In this document: positions 1-8,051 of the stretch, piece after piece
Layout of the letters: every line of letters begins with the position of its first letter
How positions within the stretch are numbered: position 1 is the stretch's first letter
Origin: Shewanella sp. VB17
Lineage (GTDB): Bacteria > Pseudomonadota > Gammaproteobacteria > Enterobacterales > Shewanellaceae
Direction of reading: 5' to 3'
DNA length: 64,000 nt
NCBI RefSeq assembly: GCF_013248905.1
Contig: NZ_JABRVS010000001.1
Span: 372,001-436,000, forward strand
Translations under genes and position numbers: made by a program
The notes under the pieces: model-generated
What the model saw: the letters and a program-made list of their open reading frames with translations, nothing else
Told to the model about the DNA's origin: nothing
The model's database searches: none

Positions 1-2
1 TA

Positions 3-491
3 ATCAATCAAGGTAAAATGCTTCAACAAGGGATCCCTCATGAGATTTTGAATCGACCACATTCTGAGGCAGTTGCAAAACAGATGGGGCAAAGGAATAT
101 TTTTGATGCTGAGGTTGTGACTCAAGAACATGAGCAACAGATCACTTGGCTGCAATTTGGAGGTCAACTTATTGCGAGCAAATATTGTGGGAAAGTACAA
201 GTAGGAGAAAAAGTGCGCTGGGTGATCCCAAATCAAGGAATTCGATTCAATTCTATTAAGCAAGGGCATTTAGGATTTGAATTTAATAGGCTAGAAATTA
301 CGATAGATTCTCTGTTAATGATGGGGGAAACCGTTAGGCTAATCGCCAACGTGGGAGATGGTGGGCATCAGTTACACGTAGAGTTGACATTACATTTTTT
401 TAATAAGCTAGACCTTGCTATTGGAGCCGTCACTGAGGTGGCTTTGAAGCCTGAGTTGATTCATATTTTAGAATTTCAGCTTGATAGCTGA
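3..491 (+). CDS. ABC transporter ATP-binding protein, C-terminal part (molybdate/tungstate type), 5' truncated
   Basis: The reading frame is open to the left edge, so only the C-terminal part of the protein is present. The first residues (INQGKMLQQG, then IPHEILNRP) match the end of an ABC ATPase nucleotide-binding domain, where a loop of the form GxxxQxGxPxEI is followed by VAxxxGxxN. The remaining ~120 residues have the size and pattern of a TOBE-type regulatory domain, as in ModC-, TupC- or sulfate-class ATPases. The Walker and signature motifs lie outside the window. moeA and moeB occur 8 kb away, which fits molybdate or tungstate but does not prove it. The substrate is inferred. Confidence 0.7.
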   Translation: MNQGKMLQQGIPHEILNRPHSEAVAKQMGQRNIFDAEVVTQEHEQQITWLQFGGQLIASKYCGKVQVGEKVRWVIPNQGIRFNSIKQGHLGFEFNRLEITIDSLLMMGETVRLIANVGDGGHQLHVELTLHFFNKLDLAIGAVTEVALKPELIHILEFQLDS

Positions 492-598
492 GGTTATAAA
501 CTTCCGGCGATTGATGATCAAAGGTTAATCTTGTTTCCATCTCTACAATATGGTCACTCCTTTAACATTTAGGTTCATTCAATAGAGGAAATATTCAG

Positions 599-949
599 AT
601 GTCTAAAACATTAGCGGGTTCTATTATTTTATCATGTGTGCTCACCTTGCCAGCATTTGCTGCATACAATGGTCCTAATGCTGAGACACTAATTAACGAT
701 GCCAAAAAGGCTAGTCAAGCAAAAGATAAAAGTCCTGTTGAGCTAACTGGATATTTAGTTAAGAGTTTAGGTGATGAAAAATACCTTTTTCGTGATAGTT
801 CTGGTGAAGTTGAAGTCGAAATTGACAATGTACTTTGGCGGGATATTGAAGTAAATAGTGACACTAAGGTTACCCTTAAAGGTGAAGTTGACGATGAGTG
901 GCAAGGTATTGAAATAGAAATTAATAGTTTAGAATTGGTGGCAGAATAG
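599..949 (+). CDS. YgiW/YdeI-family periplasmic BOF (bacterial OB-fold) protein
   Basis: This 116-residue protein starts with a clear signal peptide (about residues 1-21, ending LPAFA before AYNGP). The mature part has the BOF arrangement: a short helix with AKKASQAKDKSPVELTG, then strands with YLFRDSSGEVEVEID and a final VTLKGEVDDEW stretch. YgiW proteins are periplasmic OB-fold proteins linked to stress tolerance. In enterobacteria ygiW lies beside qseBC, and here the gene precedes a PepSY protein and an OmpR-type two-component pair. A 195-base spacer separates it from the next gene, so it may be transcribed separately. The family call is firm; the role is not. Confidence 0.85.
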   Translation: MSKTLAGSIILSCVLTLPAFAAYNGPNAETLINDAKKASQAKDKSPVELTGYLVKSLGDEKYLFRDSSGEVEVEIDNVLWRDIEVNSDTKVTLKGEVDDEWQGIEIEINSLELVAE

Positions 950-1143
950 TTTGGCTCCTGTCGCGCTATATTTCAGAGTATAAATATTGATGCTAGTTTG
1001 TTAAATTAAAGAACAGAACACATTTCTAATCATTAGTCATGTGATTAAATCGAGATAAATACTTATCAGAATGGCTCGAACAGTAACGGTTTTTTTTTGA
1101 TTGATATAAGATGAAGGTCATAGTAATGATTAAAGGAGGAGCC

Positions 1144-1680
1144 ATGACGCGTTTGCTAGTGAGTTTAGTGCTTTTTTCCAGTGCCAGCTTTTCTGTGTCA
1201 GCTTGGGCTGAGCAGTCGGTGTTAGAGCTATTATCAGATGAACAGAATCTTTCTCCTCAAGCGTTAATGCTTAAGGTTGAAAAGGAATACTCTGGGGTGA
1301 TCTGTGACTTTGAGATTGACGTCGAAAATGGTGAGCTGATTTATGAAGTGGGTGTTATTGATACTGAAAGAGAGACGCTCACTGAATTTGAATTTAAAGC
1401 GAAAGATGGTGGCCTGATTAACCAAAAAGTAGAAAGACTCGAAGCGGCGGATAAGTATGGCCTTAAAGCTGTTATTTTAATAGAAGAGATGGAACAGACT
1501 TTTTATTCATTAGTTGATAAAGCTATGGAAGATCGTAATGGCCATATTGTTGGGGCTAAAATCGATCACGATCTTGGGATTAGTTATTTGGAAATTAAGC
1601 TTATAGACGCCATGGGCAAGCGTAAATTAGCCTTTGATATTAAGAGTCAACGTCCATTGCCATTGTTAACCTGGGATTAA
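1144..1680 (+). CDS. Exported PepSY-domain protein upstream of a two-component system
   Basis: The start at 1144 is chosen because AAAGGAGG lies 4-10 bases upstream and a signal peptide follows directly (MTRLLVSLVLF to SAWA, about 22 residues); a longer in-frame version from 1111 would bury it. The mature ~155 residues contain two PepSY-like units, the first around EKEYSGVICDFEIDVENGELIYEV and the second around IVGAKIDHDLGISYLEIKLI. PepSY proteins are periplasmic and often sit beside sensor kinases, peptidases or metal-linked genes. The stop is 8 bases before the response regulator start, so the genes are probably cotranscribed. It could modulate the sensor, but that is inference. Confidence 0.75.
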   Translation: MTRLLVSLVLFSSASFSVSAWAEQSVLELLSDEQNLSPQALMLKVEKEYSGVICDFEIDVENGELIYEVGVIDTERETLTEFEFKAKDGGLINQKVERLEAADKYGLKAVILIEEMEQTFYSLVDKAMEDRNGHIVGAKIDHDLGISYLEIKLIDAMGKRKLAFDIKSQRPLPLLTWD

Positions 1681-1688
1681 GTTACGAT

Positions 1689-2366
1689 ATGAAAATATTA
1701 CTTGTAGAAGATGATGCAACCACCATTGAATATGTGGTTAAAGGGTTTACTGAGCAGGGCCATAATATTGAAACGGCAAGTGATGGACATCAGGGATTAC
1801 TACTTGCGACAAGCATGAAGTATGATCTTATATTACTGGATCGCATGTTGCCTCAGCTTGATGGGCTTAAATTACTTGCAGCATTAAGAGCGACTGGAAG
1901 TCAGACTCCTGTATTGATTTTATCAGCATTAAGTCATGTTGATGAGCGGGTTAAAGGTCTTCGAGCTGGCGGTGATGATTATATGACGAAACCTTTCGCA
2001 TTTTCTGAGCTCTTAGTTAGAGCTGAAAAACTCATGCAACGTGGTTTGTCTCAACCTGTAGATACAGGTTTAACTGTTGGTAATTTAATGATGGAGCTTC
2101 TGACACGTAAAGTGACCTTAGACGGGCATGAGTTAATGCTACAACCGAAAGAGTTTCAATTATTAAAGTATTTGATGGAACACCCAAATCAGGTTATTAG
2201 TCGTACGCTGTTGTTTGAGGCGGTGTGGGACTATCACTTTGATCCTCGCACTAATGTCATTGATGTGCATATAGCGAAGCTTAGACGCAAGTTTGAAGAA
2301 CTAGGTTTTGGTGAGCTTATTGAAACGGTTAGAGGAGCTGGTTATCGTCTCCGTCAAGGGAATTAA
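1689..2366 (+). CDS. OmpR/PhoB-family response regulator
   Basis: The product is 225 residues, the normal size for this family. The receiver domain (about 1-115) has the acidic pair E7-D8-D9, the phosphoacceptor D51 in LILLDRMLP and the conserved K101 in TKPF. The C-terminal winged-helix domain (about 125-223) ends with the typical VRGAGYRL. It should bind direct-repeat promoter sites when phosphorylated by the kinase encoded next. Gene order PepSY, regulator, kinase with a BOF gene upstream resembles ygiW-qseB-qseC, so a QseB/PmrA-like subgroup is possible. No motif here decides the signal. Confidence 0.93.
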   Translation: MKILLVEDDATTIEYVVKGFTEQGHNIETASDGHQGLLLATSMKYDLILLDRMLPQLDGLKLLAALRATGSQTPVLILSALSHVDERVKGLRAGGDDYMTKPFAFSELLVRAEKLMQRGLSQPVDTGLTVGNLMMELLTRKVTLDGHELMLQPKEFQLLKYLMEHPNQVISRTLLFEAVWDYHFDPRTNVIDVHIAKLRRKFEELGFGELIETVRGAGYRLRQGN

Positions 2367-3678
2367 ACCTTATCAGAGTAGTGCCTGGTACATTACTATT
2401 ATTTTTTCATCCCTTGTGACTTTAATTATCGGCACCTTATTACTTGGTATGTACCGCCAACTGATGAATGAGCAGGAACTGCAAACCGATAAACATTTGG
2501 CATCAGAGAAAGTGCGTTATCAAAAAATGGCACTCACTTTAGACAAGCAAAGCTTTGCTAGGCAAGTGAAAACAGCCGATCCTAAGACTGCATTAGTGGT
2601 ATGGCGTAGCTCGTTAGATCTTGTCGGTGCGTTAAGTTTGATCCCCGATGATATGCCGATGTTACCCCAAACTCGTGAATTCCCTATTTTAACTGCGGGT
2701 CCAGATAAGTTGCATATTTTAACGGGTGGTTTAGTGATCACACGTTATGGTCCTGTACTTATAGCGACACGTACTGATCAGTTAGCAACCTTGATTGACC
2801 GTTTCGTGAATGCCGCTATTACAGCTCTGATGCTAACAATCGTGCTAACCCTTGCCTTAGGGTACCTCTTTTCTAAAGCGATTTTACGTCGTTTAGTTCA
2901 GTATAACCGTTTGAGTCGTTTGATTGAGAAAGGCGAGTACTCAACACGACTCCCCGTTAGCTGGCGACAGGATGAATTTGATATCCTTGCGGGTAAGTTT
3001 AATCAAGTGTTGGATACCTTAGAAAATAATTTATTAGCCGTAAGAGGCGCGACAGACAATATTGCCCATGACTTAAGAACCCCTTTATCACATCTGAGGT
3101 TCGGCTTGGAGCAGTTACCAGAAAAAAGTGCTAAGGAGTTACCTGAAGCCTGCGCTATCTTGACTGAAAAACTCGATCATTGCTTAGCCACATTTGATGC
3201 CATGCTATCACTGACCCGTATCGAAGAGGGTCAGCAAACGCTAGAATTACAAGATGTTAACCTTAAAATTTTGTGTGAAGATCTTTATGAAATGGCTGAG
3301 GTTATGGCTGAAAGTAATGAACAAACACTGAGCTTAACCACAACAGATGACATGCTGATGACTGGTGATAAATATTTGTTATTTCAAGCGCTGTTTAATT
3401 TGATTGATAACGCGATTAAATACGCTGGTGAAGGGGCAAAGATTGAAATTGTTCAACGTGGTAGTGAAATTCAAATTCGAGATAATGGTCCAGGGATCCC
3501 AGATGAAGAAAAGGGACGGGTGTTTGATCGTTTGGTTAGATTAGATCCTAGTCGTCACAATCAAGGCACTGGCTTAGGGTTATCACTGGTGAAAGCTATT
3601 TTTGCTCGACATAATGCTAAGGTTATTTTGATGGATAATACACCGGGGTTAATTGTCAGTGTCACTTTTAGAGATTAA
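2308..3678 (+). CDS. Membrane sensor histidine kinase (HAMP, HisKA, HATPase)
   Basis: The 456-residue product is the cognate kinase of the preceding regulator. It has a membrane segment at about 27-47, a ~120-residue periplasmic domain, a second membrane segment at about 168-190, a HAMP region, H254 in the H-box NIAHDLRTPLS, the N-box NLIDNAIKYA (364-373), G1 DNGPGIP (392-398) and G2 GTGLGLS (420-426). All catalytic motifs are intact. The start is uncertain: this TTG overlaps the regulator gene by 59 bases, GTG at 2311 is equally possible, and no strong ribosome site decides. No known ligand domain is evident in the periplasmic part. Confidence 0.88.
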   Translation: MVSLLKRLEELVIVSVKGIKPYQSSAWYITIIFSSLVTLIIGTLLLGMYRQLMNEQELQTDKHLASEKVRYQKMALTLDKQSFARQVKTADPKTALVVWRSSLDLVGALSLIPDDMPMLPQTREFPILTAGPDKLHILTGGLVITRYGPVLIATRTDQLATLIDRFVNAAITALMLTIVLTLALGYLFSKAILRRLVQYNRLSRLIEKGEYSTRLPVSWRQDEFDILAGKFNQVLDTLENNLLAVRGATDNIAHDLRTPLSHLRFGLEQLPEKSAKELPEACAILTEKLDHCLATFDAMLSLTRIEEGQQTLELQDVNLKILCEDLYEMAEVMAESNEQTLSLTTTDDMLMTGDKYLLFQALFNLIDNAIKYAGEGAKIEIVQRGSEIQIRDNGPGIPDEEKGRVFDRLVRLDPSRHNQGTGLGLSLVKAIFARHNAKVILMDNTPGLIVSVTFRD

Positions 3679-3686
3679 GATAAAAT

Positions 3687-4361
3687 ATGTATCAAATAAT
3701 CGCCGATGAAACAGATTTTATCGTGATAGCTAAGTCTCATAACGTTCACTTTCATAGTCAAGACGGCAGTGCAGGTGTGATGGCAAGATTAGAGCAAGAT
3801 TTGCACATTAAACTTTTTTCCGTTCATAGGCTGGATACGTTAACTTCAGGCCTTCTGCTGTTTGCTAAATCGAGTTTGGCAGCAGCCGAGTTTACCCAGT
3901 TATTCACTGAACATAAGATACAGAAATACTATGTCGCCTTGGCTAAAGGTAAACCGAAGAAAAAACAGGGGTCGATCACTGGCGATATGGCTAAGTCCCG
4001 TCGTAGCATGTATAAGCTGATGCGAACCATGGTCAATCCAGCCCAAACGCAGTTCTTTTCTCAGTCTATTGCAGAGGGACTGAGGTTATATCTACTTAAA
4101 CCTCTTAGTGGCAAGACACATCAACTCAGGGTTGCATTAGCCAGTATTGGTGTGCCCATTTTAGGTGATCAACTCTATGGTGGTGAGGAGTCCGATAGAG
4201 GTTACCTGCATGCCTTTAGTCTACACTTTATTTTTCGAGGTAAAGCATATCAATATATAAACCAGCCTGTTTCTGGAACCCATTTTACTGCGCCAGAGGC
4301 GGTAAAACAGTTGCAGATATGGTCCGATCCTGAGACCTTAGATTGGCCTAAACAGAAATAA
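3687..4361 (+). CDS. RluA-family RNA pseudouridine synthase
   Basis: The 224-residue protein carries the family's catalytic motif HRLDTLTSG with the nucleophile D50, then YVALAKG and KTHQLRVALASIGVPILGDQLYGG, which form the conserved core of RluA-type synthases. It lacks an N-terminal S4 domain and is short, like the stand-alone small RluA proteins that isomerise uridine in rRNA or tRNA. It begins 8 bases after the kinase stop, so it is probably cotranscribed with the two-component genes. The substrate RNA cannot be told from sequence. Confidence 0.88.
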   Translation: MYQIIADETDFIVIAKSHNVHFHSQDGSAGVMARLEQDLHIKLFSVHRLDTLTSGLLLFAKSSLAAAEFTQLFTEHKIQKYYVALAKGKPKKKQGSITGDMAKSRRSMYKLMRTMVNPAQTQFFSQSIAEGLRLYLLKPLSGKTHQLRVALASIGVPILGDQLYGGEESDRGYLHAFSLHFIFRGKAYQYINQPVSGTHFTAPEAVKQLQIWSDPETLDWPKQK

Positions 4362-4377
4362 TTAAAGGAGACAGTAA

Positions 4378-4542
4378 ATGGATACTAATAAGCTTTTGCT
4401 CGTTGTGATAGCCATCTTGTTACCCCCTGTGGCCGTATTTTTAAAGTCTGGTGTGGGACAAGATCTCTTGATCAATATTATTTTATGTATATTGTTTTTT
4501 ATTCCTGGTGTGCTGCATGCATTGTGGGTAGTGACGAAGTAA
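4378..4542 (+). CDS. Small Pmp3/YqaE-family (UPF0057) membrane protein
   Basis: This is a 54-residue gene with a good ribosome site (AAAGGAG, 7 bases before ATG). The product has two membrane segments separated by a short loop: residues ~5-19 with AILLPPVAVFL, then LLINIILCILFFIPGVLHALWVV. The LPPVAVFL...G pattern followed by the FxPGVLHALW hairpin is the signature of the Pmp3/YqaE family, small membrane hydrophobins associated with membrane potential and salt or cold stress. It lies 16 bases after the pseudouridine synthase gene and is followed by an intrinsic terminator, so it closes that operon. Confidence 0.85.
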   Translation: MDTNKLLLVVIAILLPPVAVFLKSGVGQDLLINIILCILFFIPGVLHALWVVTK

Positions 4543-4577
4543 TTTAGCGACGTTGTTAATATGGAAATAGAAGACCC

Positions 4578-4603
4578 AACGCAGCCCAAAGGCTGCGTTT
4601 TTT
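4578..4603 (+). terminator. Intrinsic terminator after the YqaE-like gene
   Basis: AACGCAGCC (4578-4586) pairs perfectly with GGCTGCGTT (4591-4599) across a 4-base loop and runs into a T tract ending at 4603. It lies 36 bases after the stop at 4542 and would end the transcript that starts at the PepSY gene. Confidence 0.85.
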
Positions 4604-5257
4604 GTATGACAGATGAACAGCTGGAACTAGGCGACCTAGAAAGGCATGGTAAATAACACCCGCTGAGATAGATAAAGCGATGCATGAAAGGTTAAAATTC
4701 ATTTCGTGTTCTAGAGCAAAATGGCGCAATACTGCATTGGTGCGCATATCGTTTTTCATAAACATAACTACAAATGATAATAATTATAGTTATTAAAGGA
4801 TTGTAAAGACGAGGGTTAGCTTGGTCGAATAAACAAGAGTTGAGTTGTGATGACTTACATAACTTAAGCAACTTCACTACACTCATTTTAGCGTTCGCAT
4901 AGGCTGACAGAACTCAGCATTGTGAGGTCGTTTAGGTATATCTGTAATATTGGTTTTTTTACGGGGGCAGTGTATATAAAAATGAGTCATTGTTTTTTTA
5001 TTGGTTTCTTTTGGTTTTGGTTGAGTAATTTGTTATCTGTAATGGCATATCGATTGGTATTTATTTTTCATGATGTATTTCTTAAATATATTAAAGGTTT
5101 AATCATCTTCTCTTTATTTATACTGCTTTTATAGTGTTAAATCGGTGTAAATCAGGCTGATAAAAAGTTTGAATTAAGGGGAGGTAAGTTATAATTCGCG
5201 GTCTTTGCTTTATCCAGAGCGATTGAGTAGAAACTAGAATGTGGGTGAGTAAAAAAA
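4604..5257. other. 654-base AT-rich stretch without a convincing gene
   Basis: No open frame here has a ribosome site together with protein-like composition. A hydrophobic frame at 4922-5134 (plus strand, GTG start) and a 69-codon frame at 4556-4765 (minus strand) are possible but unsupported. The stretch holds a Fur-box-like site near 4770. The last ~100 bases presumably carry the promoter of the DUF2986 gene. Confidence 0.5.
4770..4788. promoter_or_regulatory. Candidate Fur box
   Basis: The 19 bases ACAAATGATAATAATTATA agree with the classical Fur box at 14 of 19 positions by eye, including the core TGATAAT. There is no obvious iron gene directly beside it, so its target is unknown. AT-rich DNA gives such matches by chance. 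Confidence 0.35.
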
Positions 5258-5425
5258 ATGAATAGAAAAAAGAAAATCAACGAAACGTTGAAAAGTAAGG
5301 CTAAAAAAGCCAATGCTAAATTTCATTCGAGCAATAAGCCTAAATACCTTTCTAAAGCTGAACGTGCGAGCATTGAAGAAGTTAGCAAAGATGCGACTTC
5401 AATAATAAATATGACTTCGAGTTAA
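5258..5425 (+). CDS. DUF2986-type small basic protein
   Basis: The 55-residue product begins MNRKKKINETLKSKAKKANAK and continues SSNKPKYLSKAERASIE. This Lys-rich pattern with NKPKYLSKAER is characteristic of the DUF2986 family of short proteins seen in Shewanella and Vibrio. It has no signal peptide or membrane segment and looks like a basic cytosolic protein. The ribosome site is not strong (GTGGGTGAG about 10 bases upstream). The function is unknown; it is separated from gltS by 105 bases. Confidence 0.7.
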   Translation: MNRKKKINETLKSKAKKANAKFHSSNKPKYLSKAERASIEEVSKDATSIINMTSS

Positions 5426-5451
5426 TCAATCTTTAATTTAAGACGTCCAAT

Positions 5452-5470
5452 AACGATGATAATGGTTATT
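5452..5470. promoter_or_regulatory. Weak Fur-box-like site upstream of gltS
   Basis: AACGATGATAATGGTTATT matches about 13 of 19 Fur-box positions by eye and lies 61 bases before the gltS start. Iron control of gltS would be unexpected, so this may be a chance match in AT-rich DNA. Confidence 0.2.
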
Positions 5471-5530
5471 TTCATTATGTGTCTTGGTTGGATGTAGGCT
5501 TAAAGAAGCCGAATATCGAATAGGAATGTT

Positions 5531-6754
5531 ATGAACACAGTTTATTTAATTGGTGAGTTAGAGTCCTTTTTAGTCGCGATTTTAGTGCTATTTATCGGAC
5601 ATTCAGTGAATCGTCATGTTGCTTTTCTCAGGAAGTATAATATTCCAGAGCCTATTGTAGGTGGCATTATCATCGCTGCTATTATTACAGTTTTACACTT
5701 TAATGATATAGCGCTTGAGTTTACGTTATCGATGCAAAGTACATTAATGTTGATGTTTTTTAGTACTGTGGGCTTAGCTGCTAGTTACAAATTACTACTC
5801 AAAGGAGGGACTAAGGTGTTTGTTTTTCTTGGTATCGCATCCTTATTTATTGTGATTCAGAATGCCGTTGGTGTGAGCATAGCTACAGCCTTAGGTTTAA
5901 AGCCTCTTATGGGATTAATTGCTGGGTCGATCACGCTCTCAGGTGGCCATGGAACTGGAGCAGCTTGGGCACAGACCTTTCATGATGACTACGGTATTAA
6001 CACCTTAGAGTTTGCTATGGCAGCTGCGACATTTGGGTTAGTCATGGGTGGAATTATTGGTGGTCCAGTAGCACAAAGACTCATTAGTAAAAATAATCTT
6101 GTGTCCTCATTCGGTGTTGGTGGTAATCATCATAAAGAACATCCTGATCTGCTGACTTACGATCAACTAGAGGAAGATAGGGTCACGGCTAAAAGCATTT
6201 TAGAAGTGTTATTTATTTTGTTGTTGTGTGTTGCCGGCGCAAAATGGATCGATTATTTAGTGACAAGCCTGGATATTGGCTGGCTCAAAATGCCTGATTT
6301 TGTTTATGCCTTATTTTTAGGTGTCGTGTTTACCAATATTACAGAAATCTCTAATGGCTATAAGATTAAAAGTGAAAGTGTGGATGTCTTGGGCACTGTG
6401 TCTTTATCATTATTTTTAGCTATGGCGTTGATGAACCTTAAATTGTGGGAGATATTCGATCTTGCGCTGCCTCTGCTCATCATTTTGTTAGTTCAAACGA
6501 TGACATTAGCCTTATTTGCCTATTTTGTTACCTTTAAATTGATGGGCAGTAATTATGATGCAGCCGTGATTGCTGGTGGCCATTGTGGCTTCGGTTTAGG
6601 TGCAACGCCGACTGCAGTGATGAATATGGGGGCATTAGTATCAAGAACGGGTCCCTCGCCGCAAGCATTTATGGTTGTACCAATAGTCGGAGCTTTCTTT
6701 ATTGATATCGCCAATGCAGTTATTTTACAAGGTTACCTGAAATTTATTGGCTAG
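5531..6754 (+). CDS. gltS: Sodium/glutamate symporter GltS
   Basis: The 407-residue integral membrane protein has the GltS layout: two five-helix halves, each with a Gly-rich re-entrant loop. The first is ITLSGGHGTGAAWAQTF (around residues 136-152) and the second is VIAGGHCGFGLGATPTAVMNM (around 346-366). These duplicated GGHGxG/GGHxGxGLGATP motifs are diagnostic of the ESS family. It imports glutamate with Na+ across the inner membrane. The length equals the family norm. It is a single gene ended by a terminator. Confidence 0.93.
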   Translation: MNTVYLIGELESFLVAILVLFIGHSVNRHVAFLRKYNIPEPIVGGIIIAAIITVLHFNDIALEFTLSMQSTLMLMFFSTVGLAASYKLLLKGGTKVFVFLGIASLFIVIQNAVGVSIATALGLKPLMGLIAGSITLSGGHGTGAAWAQTFHDDYGINTLEFAMAAATFGLVMGGIIGGPVAQRLISKNNLVSSFGVGGNHHKEHPDLLTYDQLEEDRVTAKSILEVLFILLLCVAGAKWIDYLVTSLDIGWLKMPDFVYALFLGVVFTNITEISNGYKIKSESVDVLGTVSLSLFLAMALMNLKLWEIFDLALPLLIILLVQTMTLALFAYFVTFKLMGSNYDAAVIAGGHCGFGLGATPTAVMNMGALVSRTGPSPQAFMVVPIVGAFFIDIANAVILQGYLKFIG

Positions 6755-6781
6755 CTAATTCATTGTATTTCAATTTAATTT

Positions 6782-6812
6782 AACCAGTTGTATTTCACAA
6801 CTGGTTTTTTTT
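6782..6812 (+). terminator. Intrinsic terminator after gltS
   Basis: AACCAGTTGT (6782-6791) pairs perfectly with ACAACTGGTT (6797-6806) over a 5-base loop, followed by a T run to 6812. It lies 28 bases after the gltS stop and isolates gltS from the bufferin cassette. Confidence 0.88.
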
Positions 6813-6897
6813 GATTTTTTTATTAACCTGATGCAATCAAAAATATGTGCTATTCGTTATAGGGAGTGAATACTTCATTTATAAAGGAAAACATAAA

Positions 6898-7182
6898 ATG
6901 GCATCATCAAATAAAGCATTGGGTTTAACGGTAGCGGGTATTTTAGCAGCAGGTTTATCTGTTGGGGCGAATGCGGTACCGGATCAGCCTACTAATTGGG
7001 AAAAATGTGCAGGTATTGCTAAAGCGGGTGCAAATGATTGTGGTGCGCTAGATAAAAGCCATGGTTGTGCTGGTCAGGCCAAAGAAAGTCATTTACCCAA
7101 TGAGTGGGTTTATGTTCCAGCAGGGACTTGTGACAAGATCGCGGGTGGTGAAGTTAAAGCTGTAAAACCGGCGAAGTCTTAA
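6898..7182 (+). CDS. bufA1: DUF2282 bufferin-type RiPP precursor (BufA1-like)
   Basis: The start at 6898 is chosen because AAAGG lies 6 bases upstream and a signal peptide follows (about residues 1-26, ending SVGANA). The 94-residue product has four cysteines, C37, C48, C57 and C78, in EKCAGIAKAG, NDCGALD, HGCAGQAK and GTCDKIAGG. The segment PNEWVYVPAGTC is typical of DUF2282. Such exported precursors are the substrates of the neighbouring MNIO enzyme, which modifies Cys residues to give copper-binding bufferins. The stop overlaps the start of the next gene (TAATG), which indicates tight coupling. Family and context support the call; modification and metal are inferred. Confidence 0.88.
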   Translation: MASSNKALGLTVAGILAAGLSVGANAVPDQPTNWEKCAGIAKAGANDCGALDKSHGCAGQAKESHLPNEWVYVPAGTCDKIAGGEVKAVKPAKS

Positions 7183-8051
7183 TGGCAGAAGGGAGTTTAG
7201 TGGGCGCAGGCATTGGCCTGCGACTCCCTCATGTACAGGAGATATTAGCGGCGGGTGACACTGATATTCCCTGGTTTGAAGTGCTGGTCGATAACTGGCT
7301 GGTAGAAGGGGGCCTAAATAAAAAGATGTTACTTGCGATAAGTGAGCGCTATCCCTTGGTGTTTCACAGTGTAGGCCTTTCCTTAGGGGGGCTGACTCCT
7401 CTGGATTTTAATTACCTGAAACAAATTAAAGCGTTGAAAAAAGAGACGGGAGCCCTTTGGTATTCTGAGCATGCTAGTTTTTCTGGTAATGCAGAATTAA
7501 AGGTACCCGATCTGTTGCCTTTGCCTTATACCCAAGAGGCGGTGACTCATCTAAGTCAACGTATTAGCCAAGTTCAAGAATTTATGGGTGAAAGAATGCT
7601 GCTGGAAAACGTATCTACTTACTTAAGTTGCCAATTCAATGAAATGACTGAAGGTGAGTTTATTGCCGCTGTTGCTCAGGAAGCCGATTGTTATTTGTTA
7701 CTCGATATTAATAATGCCCATGTGACAGCTCATAACTTAGAACAGGATATACAGGCATTTATGAACTCGATTCCAGTGGAGCGGGTTAAGCAGATACACC
7801 TTGCTGGGTTTCATGATAAGGGTGACTTTTTACTCGATGCACATAATCATCCCGTTGATAAACAGGTGTGGCAAGTATTTGAACATTTCATTCGTCGTAA
7901 TGGGGCGATCCCAAGTATGATTGAATGGGATAGTGATCTCCCTCCTTTAGAGCGTTTGTTGCAGGAGAGAAAAATAGCGGCAGATATTCTGACATCTGCC
8001 ACAATGGGAGCACATACACCTTCTGTTTCAAGGGCGCTAGTATGCGGTTAG
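7182..8051 (+). CDS. bufB: DUF692 multinuclear non-heme iron oxidase (MNIO, BufB-like)
   Basis: The 289-residue protein has the DUF692 TIM-barrel pattern: GIGLRLPHVQEIL, VFHSVGLSLGG, WYSEHASFSG, LLENVSTYL, LLLDINNAHVT, QIHLAGFHDKG, DAHNHPVD and SMIEWDSDLPPL. The His, Asp, Glu and Asn residues of these motifs form the multi-iron site in characterised members. In bufferin systems this enzyme oxidatively converts precursor cysteines to heterocycles. It is cytosolic (no signal peptide), and its start overlaps the precursor stop by one base. The C-terminal 20 residues (GAHTPSVSRALVCG) are less conserved. The substrate is inferred from adjacency. Confidence 0.9.
   Translation: MAEGSLVGAGIGLRLPHVQEILAAGDTDIPWFEVLVDNWLVEGGLNKKMLLAISERYPLVFHSVGLSLGGLTPLDFNYLKQIKALKKETGALWYSEHASFSGNAELKVPDLLPLPYTQEAVTHLSQRISQVQEFMGERMLLENVSTYLSCQFNEMTEGEFIAAVAQEADCYLLLDINNAHVTAHNLEQDIQAFMNSIPVERVKQIHLAGFHDKGDFLLDAHNHPVDKQVWQVFEHFIRRNGAIPSMIEWDSDLPPLERLLQERKIAADILTSATMGAHTPSVSRALVCG

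Noticed and set aside
4556..4765. 69-codon frame on the minus strand just downstream of the Fur-like site
   Set aside because: It includes the terminator hairpin of the YqaE-like gene in its coding region and has no ribosome site; the fit with a Fur box is probably fortuitous.
4922..5134. Hydrophobic 70-codon frame with a GTG start
   Set aside because: AT-rich DNA produces Phe/Ile/Leu-rich frames by chance, and there is no ribosome site or known family.
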